Assembly: GCA_027886185.1 (NCBI GenBank)
Contig: WOAB01000103.1
Location: 3,128,001-3,192,000, forward strand
DNA length: 64,000 bases
Reading direction: 5' to 3'
DNA from: Rheum nobile
Taxonomy: Eukaryota; Streptophyta; Magnoliopsida; Caryophyllales; Polygonaceae
Position numbers and translations under genes: made by a program
Shown: positions 1 through 10,440 of the stretch, in pieces
Layout: every line of letters starts with the position of its first letter
Position numbering within the stretch: the stretch's first letter is position 1
Notes under the pieces: generated by a model
The model's database searches: none
Told to the model about the DNA's origin: nothing
The model's input: only the letters and a program-made list of their open reading frames with translations

Positions 1-1170
1 CTCACAATATTAAACCATTTATTAACTTTTAATTCCAATTGCTATCCATTTTAAACAACTTTTCAACTCACAATTAACCACAAGATTAACCCAATTCTTA
101 AACCAAATTATTTCAACCAACACCTACCCGTCATATTCGTCATGTCACGAGATGCATTCACTTCATGTGGAGCTGATCTTGGGCGTATGGATCGAGTTTG
201 TGTTTCAGATGAGGTTATGGGTGTGTAACTCTTGTTGGCCCTTCGAGACAGGGCATTTCCCAGGAGTTTCGTCGCACTTCCCTAGGAGGAATTGGAGTAA
301 TTCCTCCTTGCTAGCCTACTCCCCGGCTACACGACACTGCATTAGTTTCTACTCACCCGCATTTGTGTCTTTCTTACCCCTTCCCTGGATCTTATATGCT
401 TTCCATTTCGATTTGTTTGTTCCTCTTTTATTTTTTGTTTTTGTATTGTTTGTCATGCCGGTTTGCCCGACTACCGAATCGAAAAAAAACTTAACAATAA
501 TCACAAGAACACAATAAACCCTAAACAAGTACTTCACAAAGTTCGTACCTTGTATCTTGATCTCTATCTATTGAATGTTCTTGGTTGTGTTGTACATTTC
601 CCTAAGGTATACATGAGTATATATAGTCATAAGAAAGACGTCTTATCAATTATCCTAATAGTTCACCAAGTGCTATATAAAGTAACTAATAAAATATTTA
701 CCTAATCTATGCTCACACTCTAATGTTCACTTTTTCCTTATATAAAATATCTCAAGACATGCTAAACTCTTCCTATTTCTTCAAGCCTTGCAGCCAAAGA
801 AATCATCAAATCTTCTTTTCATATCTAGCATTCTTTCCAAAGTTCCCAGTGCAGTCTTCTCTATGTCACCGCATCGTTCCTTTCGCGTTGTTCCCTTTGT
901 TCTTTCTTCCTCTCAGTGCGCCTATCACAGTTTTATTATGCTCAGCGTCACTGTTCCATCGTTGACTCAACGTTCCTTCACTCCTATGTTTTGCTTCTTT
1001 TCATGGTTTCGATTGTTTTCTAATTCTTTCATTATACCTGAAACGAGCCAAGGAAGCATAGAGTATGCAAGTTGTTATGCAAAGTAATGATATGCTACAT
1101 TTAAGTCCAAACCAAATGAGATATTACAACATTCAGCTTCCTCAACCACAATTGGTGCTTAAGGAACCTG
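1..1170. other. Unassigned intergenic DNA
   Basis: I find no recognisable gene here. Open frames on both strands are short and low-complexity (CT-rich on the plus strand around 720-1000) and show no protein motif. The base composition resembles plant intergenic DNA or decayed repeat. Confidence 0.5.
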
Positions 1171-1175
1171 AGGGG

Positions 1176-1556
1176 CATTTGTGGAGGTAAAATTATGCAA
1201 TTATTTAATTAAATATTAATGATGATAATTTTTTTTATATTTTTTTATATCAAGCACATTAAGAAGGAGACTCATGAATCGAACATTGACTAAGGCATTT
1301 AATACTCTATTGAAACCCTAATGAGGGAGATTCTCATTCAATTCTCATTTCTAAGATACCCTAACCTCCATCTCTATAAAAGGAGATCTGACTTGAGCGT
1401 CAGAGGGTGGCCCGGGGGAGAAAGTCCCGTCCTTTGGCCTTTCTCTATATTTGCAGGCAATGGAAAAGATGATCGGAGAATATTGGAGATCGCCGGAGTT
1501 GCGGATTCTCATCGTCATCAACAATATTAATGGTGGTACATATTTATGCTACCACT
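1176..1556 (+). repeat. LTR-like remnant (Tat-type gypsy U3/R/U5 pattern)
   Basis: The segment has a TATA-like box (CTATAAAAGG near 1374) followed by a block reading ACTTGAGCGTCAGAGGGTGG and a run of C/G triplets. From memory this block resembles the R/U5 part of many plant Ty3/gypsy Tat-group LTRs. A purine-rich stretch with GAGGGGCATT lies just before the proposed start at TGTGGAGG, as a polypurine tract would. The right end is uncertain, no partner LTR or target duplication is visible, and the 69-codon open frame inside it is probably not a gene. Confidence 0.35.
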
Positions 1557-1638
1557 TGTATATACTCTTGTTTATTGTGGCCACGGTCAGCTTTGTAATA
1601 GTTACCTTTTGTGTTTAATAGAATCCGGTCAAAGTGTA

Positions 1639-1656
1639 TGGTTGAAAACTATGTAT
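1639..1656. repeat. Target-site duplication, left copy (LINE)
   Basis: This 18-bp sequence is repeated exactly at 1992-2009 and brackets the poly(T)-starting insert. Confidence 0.8.
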
Positions 1657-1991
1657 TTTTTTTATGAAACGGACCAACTATATTAAACAAAAGAAGAGAA
1701 CATTACAATAAGTAATCTAGAAGATAAACTAAAAACATGAGAGAACCAGGGCCCCAAAGGGTTGAGACAGAAGGCTACCATTGCCAAACATGGCAAGGAA
1801 CAAGGTGAATAAACACCGACAACAAGTAAAAAAAGACCCCAAATAATAGCTCTTGAATCTAATAAATCAATGATTGTGCTAGGTTTTAAAGATTTACTCT
1901 CTATCACAGTCATTGATCTGTTAGATAGATCAAGAAAAGCTACTACTAGGCTAACCAGAGCCTTCACAGCCGAAAGATCCTCAACAATACT
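1657..1991 (-). mobile_element. 5'-truncated LINE insertion
   Basis: On the minus strand this 335-bp insert ends in TTGGTCCGTTTCAT followed by poly(A), seen as poly(T) at 1657-1663. It is flanked by an 18-bp perfect direct repeat, TGGTTGAAAACTATGTAT, at 1639-1656 and 1992-2009. A 3' poly(A) tail, a truncated 5' end and a long target duplication are the marks of target-primed reverse transcription. A 94-codon frame on the minus strand shows no recognised domain, so most of the insert is probably 3' UTR or the very end of ORF2. A SINE is possible, but no pol III boxes are visible. Confidence 0.75.
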
Positions 1992-2009
1992 TGGTTGAAA
2001 ACTATGTAT

Positions 2010-2306
2010 GAAATAGGTTATCAGTATGAAGAACGAGAAGCCTATAACTTATGTTTGGTTGTGTTTTTCGACATTGGAATAAGTCTCCAAACCCCAATTG
2101 CATCGATTTTTTTTGGAAACGAAAAATATATTTCCAAAGGTGTAGTATCAAAAGTACAAAATTTTGGACCTGGATAAGTCGAGGCCAAAGAGCAGTTCAA
2201 TTCACAAACGAGTCAAAGATGTGGATTTCTACGAAAATAATAAAGAAGAGATGAGCAAGTCAATAAGACTCACATTTTCATTTATCAAGTTGAGTCATGA
2301 TCAGTC
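2010..2306. other. Unassigned flank of the Copia insertion
   Basis: No gene or repeat is recognised. The short open frames have no motif. This is the left side of the site into which the Copia element at 2312 inserted. Confidence 0.4.
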
Positions 2307-2311
2307 TTTCC

Positions 2312-3197
2312 TGTAGGTACAATGTATTCTGAATAAGGAACAGTGTATGTTGAGGCGACTACTCCTTGCAAGTCTTGATCTTCTCTTGATGTTGACTTCG
2401 GCTTCAATAGGGAACGATCAATAAACGCTGTAACTCGGATAAGATTTGAATCGTGAGAACACTTTCCGAAATCAGAATTTTGCCCCTTACTAAGCCTTAG
2501 GGAATCCGCAAAATCTGAAGTGAGATAAGACAAATCCTCTAGTTCCCTTCAAGGCTTCTGATGGGAACTAAACTATGTTCACGTATTTGTGGATGTATGA
2601 CTTTAACTCAGATAGACAACTCGTGTGTAATTTCTGATTACCCAACACTATCTCTGAAATGCCTTTATATAGGCTTTCGGGCGGTTACAAGAAACGGTTA
2701 CGGTAGTTACCAGCGGTTACAAACGGTTACCAACCGTTCCAACTGCCACCAACCGTTTCCAAGAATATCCAACTACTTCTATCAGTTATCAACTGATTTA
2801 AGGTAGTTAAGAGACGGTTATTATGACGGTTACCAAGGCGATTACAACACATTTATCACGTGCTGGAACTTAACCATGTCTCAGGGAACTTGACGTTCCC
2901 ACCTAGGGAACGACTGATCCCTTCAAGGAACGATCACTCGTTCAACCTTACGTAACGTCGATATGTCTTAAAGACTCCTTTAACCTCTCTAATGCACTGT
3001 TCCCATATGGGGAACGTCACATATCCTTAATGTCTCCCTCAGAATCTCAAGTATGCTTACACGAATGTGTACTCCATACCTCCAAACCCGTGATGTAGCT
3101 AAGTGAGATCTTATAGTGTCGTATGAATCCCGATCACACTAAATGACACCGTTCCCTATATGGGAACGGTCTCTTGATGACACTAAAATCACCAACA
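2312..3197 (-). repeat. Copia 3' LTR
   Basis: This copy matches 7032-7917 along its full 886 bp. It starts TGTAGGTAC and ends ACCAACA on the plus strand. It contains a minus-strand TATA box (TATATAAA, plus-strand 2664-2671), a cluster of CGGTTAC-type motifs at 2680-2850 and a perfect-arm palindrome at about 3149-3171 (ACCGTTCCC ... GGGAACGGT). Confidence 0.95.
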
Positions 3198-3198
3198 A

Positions 3199-3213
3199 TC
3201 CTTCCCCATTTTA
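3199..3213 (-). promoter_or_regulatory. Copia polypurine tract
   Basis: On the minus strand AAAATGGGGAAGGA lies one base from the 3' LTR, in the position and composition of a plus-strand primer for reverse transcription. Confidence 0.75.
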
Positions 3214-3736
3214 GTGTAATCCTTGATTCACAAAATAAGCAAGTCTTCATCCCAAACTCATGCATAAACACAAATATCGCAATGATTGAATTTATGTCTT
3301 AGTGTAATTACACATTTCAAACACCTGGGAATCATGGTATCCTAAGGATTGAACCAATCAACCTCTTTGGATGCATGAAGATAACACACACATGAATTAC
3401 TATACAATTCCATAGTCTAACTTGACTCTCTTAATGACCTTGAGTCCTTATCCATTCGTGAGCGTTTTGAAGTCAACCCAAACTTCATGAAGCGGCCAAT
3501 CTTCATGCCCATATAGGTAGATCCTTTTAAGGAATGCATCCTCAATCGTGCACCTACAATCTGCACTTTTTCAAAGGAACTATTAAGAAATTGCTTTCAA
3601 CCTCTAAACTTGTAGGAACAGAGCACATACCTGGGGACTGTTCCTTTGTACTCTCAGTTTCTAGGTGTAGGCTTTCCACATTGAATTCGTTCCCAACGTT
3701 AATTGGAAAGGAATTGGGTATCCCACTGCTAGAAAA
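3214..3736 (-). other. Copia 3' untranslated region
   Basis: The stretch lies between the RNase H end and the polypurine tract and shows no protein motif. A 91-codon plus-strand frame overlapping it is antisense to RNase H and is not supported. Confidence 0.5.
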
Positions 3737-5716
3737 CTATATGGGTCTTAATCCCATCCCCTTAGCCGACTTGGAGACCAAGTCCCTAGCCAACCCCTTC
3801 GTCAAGTGATCAGCCAAGTTTTGTTGTGATCTAACAAAATCCACCGAAATCACCCCATGCGTAATGAGCTCTCTTATCGCACTATGCCTCACACCCAAGT
3901 GGCGTGATTTCCCATTGTATACATGGCTATATGCCTTAGCCAAAGTTGCAGTGCTATCACAATGGATTGATATAGGTGAAATTCGCTTTTCCCATAATGG
4001 AATTTCATATATCAAGTTCCTTAGCCATTCCGCTTCTTTCCCAGCAGCGGCTAAGGCAACAAACTCCGATTCCATGGTGGAACTCGAGATGCAAGTTTAT
4101 TTCTTGGAAGCCCATGAGATGGCACCCCCACCAACAAGGAACACCCACCCACTAGTGGAAGAATGATCTTCTTCATTTGTGATCCAACTTGCATCTGAAT
4201 ATTCCTCTAACACCGAGGGTGATCCACTATAAGTAAGACAAAAGTCCACTGTTCCCTTAAGGTACTGAAGTACCCGTCGAACCGCTTGCCAATGATATGC
4301 ACTAGGATTACTAGTATAGCGACTAAGCTTCCCTACTGTAAAAGCAATATCCGGCCTAGTACTTGTCATGGCATACATCAAGCACCCAATAACCCTTGAG
4401 TACTCAAGTTGCATAACTGATTTCCCTATGTTAGGGAACAATTTAACACTCGGATCATATGGTGTTTTCAAAGGAGTGTACTTATCACAATTGAATTTCT
4501 CCAATACTTTCTCAATGTAATGAGATTGTGACAACAATAAGCCCTCCGTTCCCCGCCTTATCCTAATCCCTAGGATAACATCGGCCTCCCCCATGTGCTT
4601 CATGGAGAATTGTGATGACAAAAATGCCTTTGTAAGGTCTACTTGCCTTTGATCCGTTCCAAAGATCAACATGTCATCCACGTACAAGCAAATTATAACA
4701 CCGTTCCCAAAATTATCAAATTTTCTATATACACACTTGTCGGATTGATTCAGTCTGAATCCATTGGACAATACAACCTCATCAAACTTTTGATGCCATT
4801 GTTTTGGTTCTTGCTTCAGCCCATACAAAGATTTGACCAATTTGCACACCTTATGCTCTTGTCCAGGCATAATGAACCCTTCGGGTTGTTTCATATACAC
4901 TTCTTCCTCAAGGTCCCCATTAAGGAACGCTGTTTTCACATCCATTTGGTGTATAACCAACTTGTGAATAGCAGCCAAGGCAATCAATAGCCTAATGGTG
5001 GTAATCCTAGCAACCGGTGCATATGTATCAAAGTAGTCAGTTCTACACTTTTGTCTAAAGCCTTGAACTCGATTTTTCCTCTCCGACACACCATTTTGTT
5101 GTGGTGTATAGGGAGCCGTGGTTTCATGAATGATTCCTATGGATTGAAAGTATTCTGGGTCAAAATATTCACCACCTCTATCGGTGCGCAATCTTTTGAT
5201 CACCGTTCCCAACTGAAGTTCCACTTCAGTTTTATAGATTTTGAACTTTCCAAGGGCCTCGTCCTTAGCATGCAATAGAAATACATAACAATAACGGGAA
5301 TAATCATCTATGTAAGTAACAACATATTTCTTATTTCCCAAGGACGGAGAAGCATGAAAATCGCATAAGTCACTATGTATCAAATCAAGCACTACACTGT
5401 TTCTCTGAACATCAGGGAACAGTTGTCTTGTTATCTTAGTAAGCATGCAAGTTCTACACCTCTCTAAACTCATATCAAATGGAGGAATTAAACCATTTTT
5501 AGACATATCAAGCATGCGTTTATAATGAACATGTCCTAGTCGAGTTTGCCATAGAGAGGAAACATTACCCTCCGAGGGAACAACACCCTTTGAAGGGGCC
5601 GTTCCCACTGAGGGAACAACATGTTTAGAGGAAATAGAGCCTTGATCACAAGTCATATAAACTGAACTCGTAACTTTACTAATACTTAACTTAAACATAC
5701 CATTACATAGGTACAC
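3737..5716 (-). pseudogene. Copia pol remnant: integrase, reverse transcriptase, RNase H
   Basis: A 539-codon frame (5716 to 4097) carries the integrase region. The aspartates in HSDLCD and LRTDRGGEY and the glutamate in NGVSERKNR fit a DDE core. At about residue 216 it jumps directly into reverse transcriptase (DYFDTYAPVARI, then MDVKTAFLNGDLEEEVYM and the catalytic LYVDDMLIFG). Intact Copia proteins have roughly 200 or more residues between these points, so an in-frame deletion has removed the integrase C-terminus and the start of reverse transcriptase. One TAA (4097-4099) then interrupts RNase H, which continues in the same frame to 3737 (HCDSTATLAKA, HLGVRHSAIRE, VDFVRSQQNLADHLTKGL). The upstream part is out of frame with gag-protease because of a frameshift near 5703-5716. 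Confidence 0.93.
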
Positions 5717-7007
5717 GACCTATAAATACACCGCCCTTAGATAATATATATTTATCGGCTTCAAACACTTGCCTAAAGCCTAACTTGTTAAGGATAACAC
5801 TAGAGACTAATTTTTTTCTTATTCTGGGTACATACAACATATTTTTCAGAATTAAAGTCTTCCCAGAAGAGAACTCTAACTCCACTTGGCCTTTGCCTAA
5901 GACGGGGGCAGTTGACTCGTTTCCCATATGAAGGACACGTCCATCATCCAAGGGAACGAAGATCTTGAACATTGACTTATCCCTACACACGTGTGTGGTA
6001 GCACCCGAGTCAACCCACCAAGCTATCTCATCATCCTGCACAAAGAAGGCCTCAGAAATGTTAGGAACAAAGTCCAAACCATGAAATGTTACTAAAGAGG
6101 GAACAGTTCCATTTGAGGGAACCGTTCCTTTCTGACCTTGATGAGATTTCTGCCCTTGGTCCTTAGAACCTTGAGCAGACTGGTTGGGAACGTTGCCCTT
6201 CTTGCCCTTTCCAGCCCAACAATCCTTCTTAAGATGTCCAGGCTTCCCACAGTTCCAACACCCCTTTTGAGAGGGTTTCTTGTTGGGACCGGTGTTTGTG
6301 TTATTGTGCGGCCTTTTCTTGCCCTTCTTGTTGTTACCCTTATGGGAACCTTCTTCCATCATGTTGATGGTGGAAGAGTTAAGAGTCTCTTTCTCCTTTC
6401 CTTTCTCTTGCGAACGAAGGCCCTCTTCAATACGCAAGTGGCTGCCAAGTTCCACAAGGGAAATTCCTTCCTTCTTGTGCTTCAACATGTGCTTGAAGTC
6501 TTTTCATGATGGAGGCAATTTGTCAATAATGCTTGACACAGAAATGGACTCGTCCATATTCAATTTATGTTGAGCAAACTGCCCCAAGATACGGAGTATC
6601 TCATGATATTGCTCCATCACTGGTCTTGAGTCAACCATTTTATATGTATTAAAGTTGCTCACAAGGAACTTTACGCTTGAAGCGTCTTCAGCCATGTACT
6701 TCAACTCTAGAGAGTCCCAAAGTTCCTTGGCGGATTCAATATTTTGGTACACATCAAAGAGGGAGTCGGACATACCGTTTAAGATGTGGCCCCGGCAAAT
6801 GTAGTCATCGTTCTCCCATTTGCTCCTTTTCCTCACGGCCTCAAGTGGTTCATCATCAACTATCTCCGGCATGGGAGTGGATAGGACGTATACCACCTTG
6901 AGGGTGGTCAAGAGGAAGTGCATCTTCTTTTGCCAACGGCGGAAGTCCATCCCTTCGAATTTTTCCAACTTCTGAAACTTCGTCGTCATCTCACGAACAG
7001 TCATCAT
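5703..7007 (-). pseudogene. Copia gag and protease remnant
   Basis: The likely gag start is the ATG-ATG pair at 7005-7007 (MMTVREM). The gag core follows (KFQKLEKFEGMDFRRWQKKM). A TGA at 6504-6506 interrupts it; the same frame then continues. At 6130-6300 there is a zinc knuckle, CWNCGKPGHLKKDC, with the usual CCHC spacing. The protease motif WWVDSGATTHVC is intact at about 6020. The frame ends at 5703 through a frameshift. The reading frame is also open upstream through the 5' LTR to 7253, so LTR-derived codons precede gag without a stop. Gag would package the RNA and the protease would cleave the polyprotein; the breaks mean this copy cannot make a full-length product. Confidence 0.92.
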
Positions 7008-7011
7008 TGAT

Positions 7012-7030
7012 CCGAAAATTCTGATTTCGA
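7012..7030 (-). promoter_or_regulatory. Primer-binding position with self-complementary sequence
   Basis: One base inside the 5' LTR, where a primer-binding site belongs, the minus strand reads TCGAAATCAGAATTTTCGG. It does not match the common initiator-Met tRNA complement TGGTATCAGAGC. Fifteen bases of it (plus-strand 7015-7029) are exactly complementary to 7187-7201 inside the same LTR. Only 24 nt separate the LTR from the gag ATG. Confidence 0.45.
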
Positions 7031-7031
7031 T

Positions 7032-7917
7032 TGTAGGTACAATGTATTCTGAATAAGGAACAGTGTATGTTGAGGCGACTGTTCCTTGCAAGTCTTGATC
7101 TTCTCTTGATGTTGACTTCAGCTTCAATAGGGAACGATCAATAAACGCTGTAACTCGGATAAGATTTGACTCGTGAGAACACTTTCCGAAATCAGAATTT
7201 TGCCCCTTACTAAGCCTTAGGGAATCCGCAAAATCTGAAGTGAGATAAGACAAATCCTCTAGTTCCCTTCAAGGCTTCTGATGGGAAATAAACTATGTTC
7301 ACGTATTTGTGGATGTATGACTTTAACTCAGATAGACAAATCGTGTGTAATTTTTGATTACCCAACACTATCTCTGAAATGCCTTTATATAGGCTTTCGG
7401 GCGGTTACAAGGAACGGTTACGGCAGTTACCAGCGGTTACAAATGGTTACCAACCGTTCCAACTGCCACCAACCGTTTCCAAGAATATCCAACTACTTCT
7501 ATCAGTTATCAACTGATTTAAGGTAGTTAAGAGACGGTTATTATGACGGTTACCAAGGCGGTTACAACACATTTATCACGTGCTGGAACTTAACCATGTC
7601 TCAGGGAACTTGACGTTCCCACCTAGGGAACGACTGATCCCTGCAAGGAACGATCACTCGTTCAACCTTACGTAACGTCGATATGTCTTAAAGACTCCTT
7701 TAACCTCTCTAATGCACTGTTCCCGTATGGGGAACGTCACATATCCTTAATGTTTCCCTCAGAATCTCAAGTATGCTTACACGAGTGTGTACTCCACACC
7801 TCCAAACCCGTGATGTAGCTAAGTGAGATCTTATAGTGTCGTATGAATCCCGATCACACTAAATGGCACCGTTCCCTATATGGGAACGGTCTCTTGATGA
7901 CACTAAAATCACCAACA
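7032..7917 (-). repeat. Copia 5' LTR
   Basis: This is the promoter-bearing LTR of the element. The minus-strand TATA box is at plus-strand 7384-7391. Upstream of it (7400-7570) lie seven or eight CGGTTAC/GTAACCG-type motifs, which resemble plant MYB core sites. Several GTTCCC/GGGAAC inverted motifs sit further upstream, including a palindrome at about 7869-7891. The motif cluster next to the TATA box is probably the U3 enhancer. Confidence 0.93.
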
Positions 7918-7922
7918 TTTCC

Positions 7923-8070
7923 TAATGTCGACACAAATTACACCGTTCTCTGATGCAAGAACAACTTTCACAGCTCTTTTTGCATAATCCTCAGGGGTGG
8001 AAGTCTCTTTGGGTTGCATTAATTTCTTTTAGGAGCCTGCCATTATAAAAAAAAAAAAAAACTTATTACA
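7923..8070. other. Unassigned flank with A15 run
   Basis: No gene is recognised. A run of 15 A lies at about 8047-8061, next to the LINE scrap. Confidence 0.4.
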
Positions 8071-8240
8071 TCACAATTCACAAAGATCATTCTCGATCAC
8101 ACTCCAAGCCCCTTTGAAGAATGCGTTATTCAACCCATCAGGCTTAGGGGCCTTAAGAAATATCGAAGAGTGCGTTCTTAATTTTATTATCAAATATAAG
8201 CCTCAAGAAATCCTCTCGCTGACGGCTAGTGACACAAGCA
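8071..8240 (-). pseudogene. LINE reverse transcriptase fragment
   Basis: On the minus strand a frame reads LKAPKPDGLNNAFFKGAW followed by SVIENDLCEL and a stop at 8071-8073. KAPGPDG...FFK.W is the conserved first block of plant LINE ORF2 reverse transcriptases, and upstream codons (FDNKIKNALFDI) fit the usual preceding sequence after a shift. Only about 50 residues remain, so this is a decayed scrap. It is not contiguous with the LINE tail at 1657-1991, which has its own target duplication. Confidence 0.65.
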
Positions 8241-8611
8241 CCCTTGTTACAAACATCTAGGTTGACGGGGGGTGATGAAGATCCTCCTTAGTGAAGGTCC
8301 TTGTAGTATTGAACAACAAGGTATCGACTTTTTATAGATTGATTTTAGACCTGCCCCTTAGAGTTATTTATTGTGTTAATTGTCTCCACCATTTGTCATA
8401 AGCGGTAAGCCTCATGACACTTTGAAAGTGTTGTCAGCTGGTCAACGGACGGTCAATGGAACTGTTGACCCTGATAACACTTTGAAAGTGTCATCAATCA
8501 TTGACCGACAGTCAACACGGTCAACGGAAGATCAACAAGGGTCAAAGTGGTTGCTAATTTCCATATTTTAGAAATGTTACATAAGCTTTATTTTTTAACA
8601 TTAAAAATATA
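8241..8611. other. Unassigned spacer with short direct repeats
   Basis: The motif ACACTTTGAAAGTGT occurs twice (about 8418 and 8478) and GGTCAACGG-type words recur nearby. I see no convincing coding region. Confidence 0.4.
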
Positions 8612-8645
8612 CTAGTGTAATATTCGTGTCTTGCACGGGAATTGT
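8612..8645 (-). repeat. Helitron 3' terminus
   Basis: The minus strand reads CCCGTGCAAGACACGAAT and then ATTACACTAG before a T. The four-base-pair stem CGTG/CACG, the short spacer and the CTAG end with a T beyond it match the plant Helitron 3' end rule, although the stem is shorter than usual. Confidence 0.6.
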
Positions 8646-8973
8646 TTTTTTTTTCTTATATTTGTAGAAATAGTATATTTTAATTATCGATGAATCATTG
8701 TTTCAATATATATTTGATTAGTTATTTAAATTAAAAATGACTAATCGACTAAACATATTAAAGATATAAAAAATTATATTATATAAAGAGAGACGGAACG
8801 CTCCATAACTTTATTAATAATAAAAATTGGCTAAGTAGTCTTAGAAACAAGGATAACCACACCCCTTTACATCAATACTACTAAAACGATCAAACATAAT
8901 AAAAATGTTCATCTAAATCTAATACATGAAAATGACACGCTAAACATAAAATATGGCACGATGTTCAAAATTG

Positions 8974-9720
8974 CTATAAATTATCAAAAACTTCCTTGTA
9001 TACTACATTGGTTGTAGTACTATATCTCTTCTCGTCTTTGTCACAAATAAATATCTTCAAACCTTTCTTGTTAGTCACCCTTGATGAAGCAATATAAAAC
9101 TGACCATGACTGAAAACAGGGCGTGAAAGATACAAATCGACATTTGCAAGAGATTGGCCCTGGCTCTTGTTTATGGTCATAGTAAAATAGACACTCAAGG
9201 GAAACTGTCTTCGTTGAAACTTAAAAGGAAATGAAGTGTCTGACGATGACATTATCATGCGAGGAATCAAAATCGTATGTCCAATATTGTTGCCTGAAGT
9301 AATTCTCCCTTGTATGACATGACTGCCAGGCTGCGTGGTTATCAATCTCGTCCCGTTGCATAAACCTTAAGACTGATCAATATTTCGAAGCAGCATAATA
9401 GGGACCCCAACCTTAAGTTTCAGTACATGATTCGGCAGACCAGAACATCTAATACTGTTCAAGTAGTCAGACGTATAAATACTCGCATCACTATCTTTAA
9501 CAGAACATGCCTTGCACAAACTATCTGAACTGAGATAGACCTTTTCATCATCAGGCAACGAAGACAATATATACTCATTAACTTTATTTACCTCTTCGTG
9601 TGTTGGAGCAAGAATTGCTCGTTCTTCAAAGTATGCCAGGGGGATACGATCAGTAACGGAAGCATTGGGACTAACTCCAAGAATAGATCCTACATAATTA
9701 GTATATATATTACATTTCAT
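8974..9720 (-). pseudogene. Helitron Pif1-type helicase, C-terminal remnant
   Basis: Two minus-strand frames, 9720-9367 and 9345-8974, are in register and separated by one stop codon (9367-9369). They carry ERAILAPTHEEVNKVNEYIL, VGVPIMLLRNID and, after the stop, TINKSQGQSLANVDLYL and HGQFYIASSRV. These are the last motifs of the superfamily 1 Pif1-like helicase in Helitron RepHel proteins; the second part includes motifs V and VI. The conserved alanine-leucine before SR has become ASS. Roughly 240 residues remain of a protein that normally exceeds 1,300, and the Rep nuclease and Walker A are absent. A host Pif1 gene is unlikely given the Helitron end 360 bp downstream. Confidence 0.8.
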
Positions 9721-10440
9721 ATTTCAATTTTTTGGAAAAAATGTCAAAGAATTTAATACAATTTATTAACCTGATTGATTTGAATTTGTCCGTTGTCGTT
9801 TCTCTCTAATAACATCCAATCTCAACATTCTGTTATGGCGGGTTAATTCGTTCATAACAAAATCACCCTGCAAATCTGAAATACATTCAACGTAAAATTT
9901 ATAAATCTACAGACTACTATCTTTTTCTAATATTTATACAAATATATAGACATATGTGCTATTAGACCCGAGTACAAATTTTTTATAATGTATTTCGGGC
10001 CCAATATGTATAATAAAATTTAATACAAGTATACAACTGATTAAGTTTTTAATATATTTATATTGATAAAGAAAAATGAATTAGTTAATACACTATTGGC
10101 CGATTAATTGTGTAAAATATTAATGAGGATCCTAATCGTTAATGAGCTTATACAACAAAATTCATTTCGTTAATAACACAATCACTGGAAAATAGGTATA
10201 CATAATCAGTTGAATACAATCAAAATAATTTTGTTCGTAACAGAATCACTTGAAAATTTTATGTATATATGAAATAAAAAAAATTAAATGTATATACTAA
10301 TAATTTTTAAAATATAATAACAAAGTATATGCACATATGTAAATACTTAATATATTTATGCAATAGTAAAAAAAAAATATGTACATACTAAATATTTAAT
10401 ATAATATTTTATAAATATAATAAATAATTGTAAAAAAATT
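9721..10440. other. AT-rich Helitron interior, no gene seen
   Basis: The segment upstream of the helicase remnant is very AT-rich. A short minus-strand piece near 9780-9900 (LTRHNRMLRLDVIRERNDNG) could be a coding scrap but is too short to assign. Confidence 0.4.

Larger units (their letters stand above)
2312..7917 (-). mobile_element. Ty1/Copia LTR retrotransposon, complete ends, defective coding
   Basis: This 5606-bp element has two direct LTRs of identical length (886 bp), each with TG...CA termini. The 5-bp target duplication TTTCC is perfect (2307-2311 and 7918-7922). Reading on the minus strand, the order is 5' LTR, gag, protease, integrase, reverse transcriptase, RNase H, polypurine tract, 3' LTR, which is the Copia order. 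Coding capacity is lost through a nonsense codon in gag (6504-6506), a frameshift near 5703-5716, an in-frame deletion fusing integrase to reverse transcriptase (about 5068), and a nonsense codon before the RNase H end (4097-4099). No standard initiator-Met primer-binding site lies inside the 5' LTR. The LTRs differ at only a few percent of sites by eye, so insertion is fairly recent. Confidence 0.95.

Noticed and set aside
152..1087. Several overlapping plus-strand frames of 80-121 codons
   Set aside because: They are low-complexity, CT-driven, lack motifs and overlap each other in different frames.
3864..5278. Plus-strand frames of 75-115 codons across the Copia pol region
   Set aside because: They are antisense shadows of the minus-strand RT and integrase frames, which carry clear motifs.
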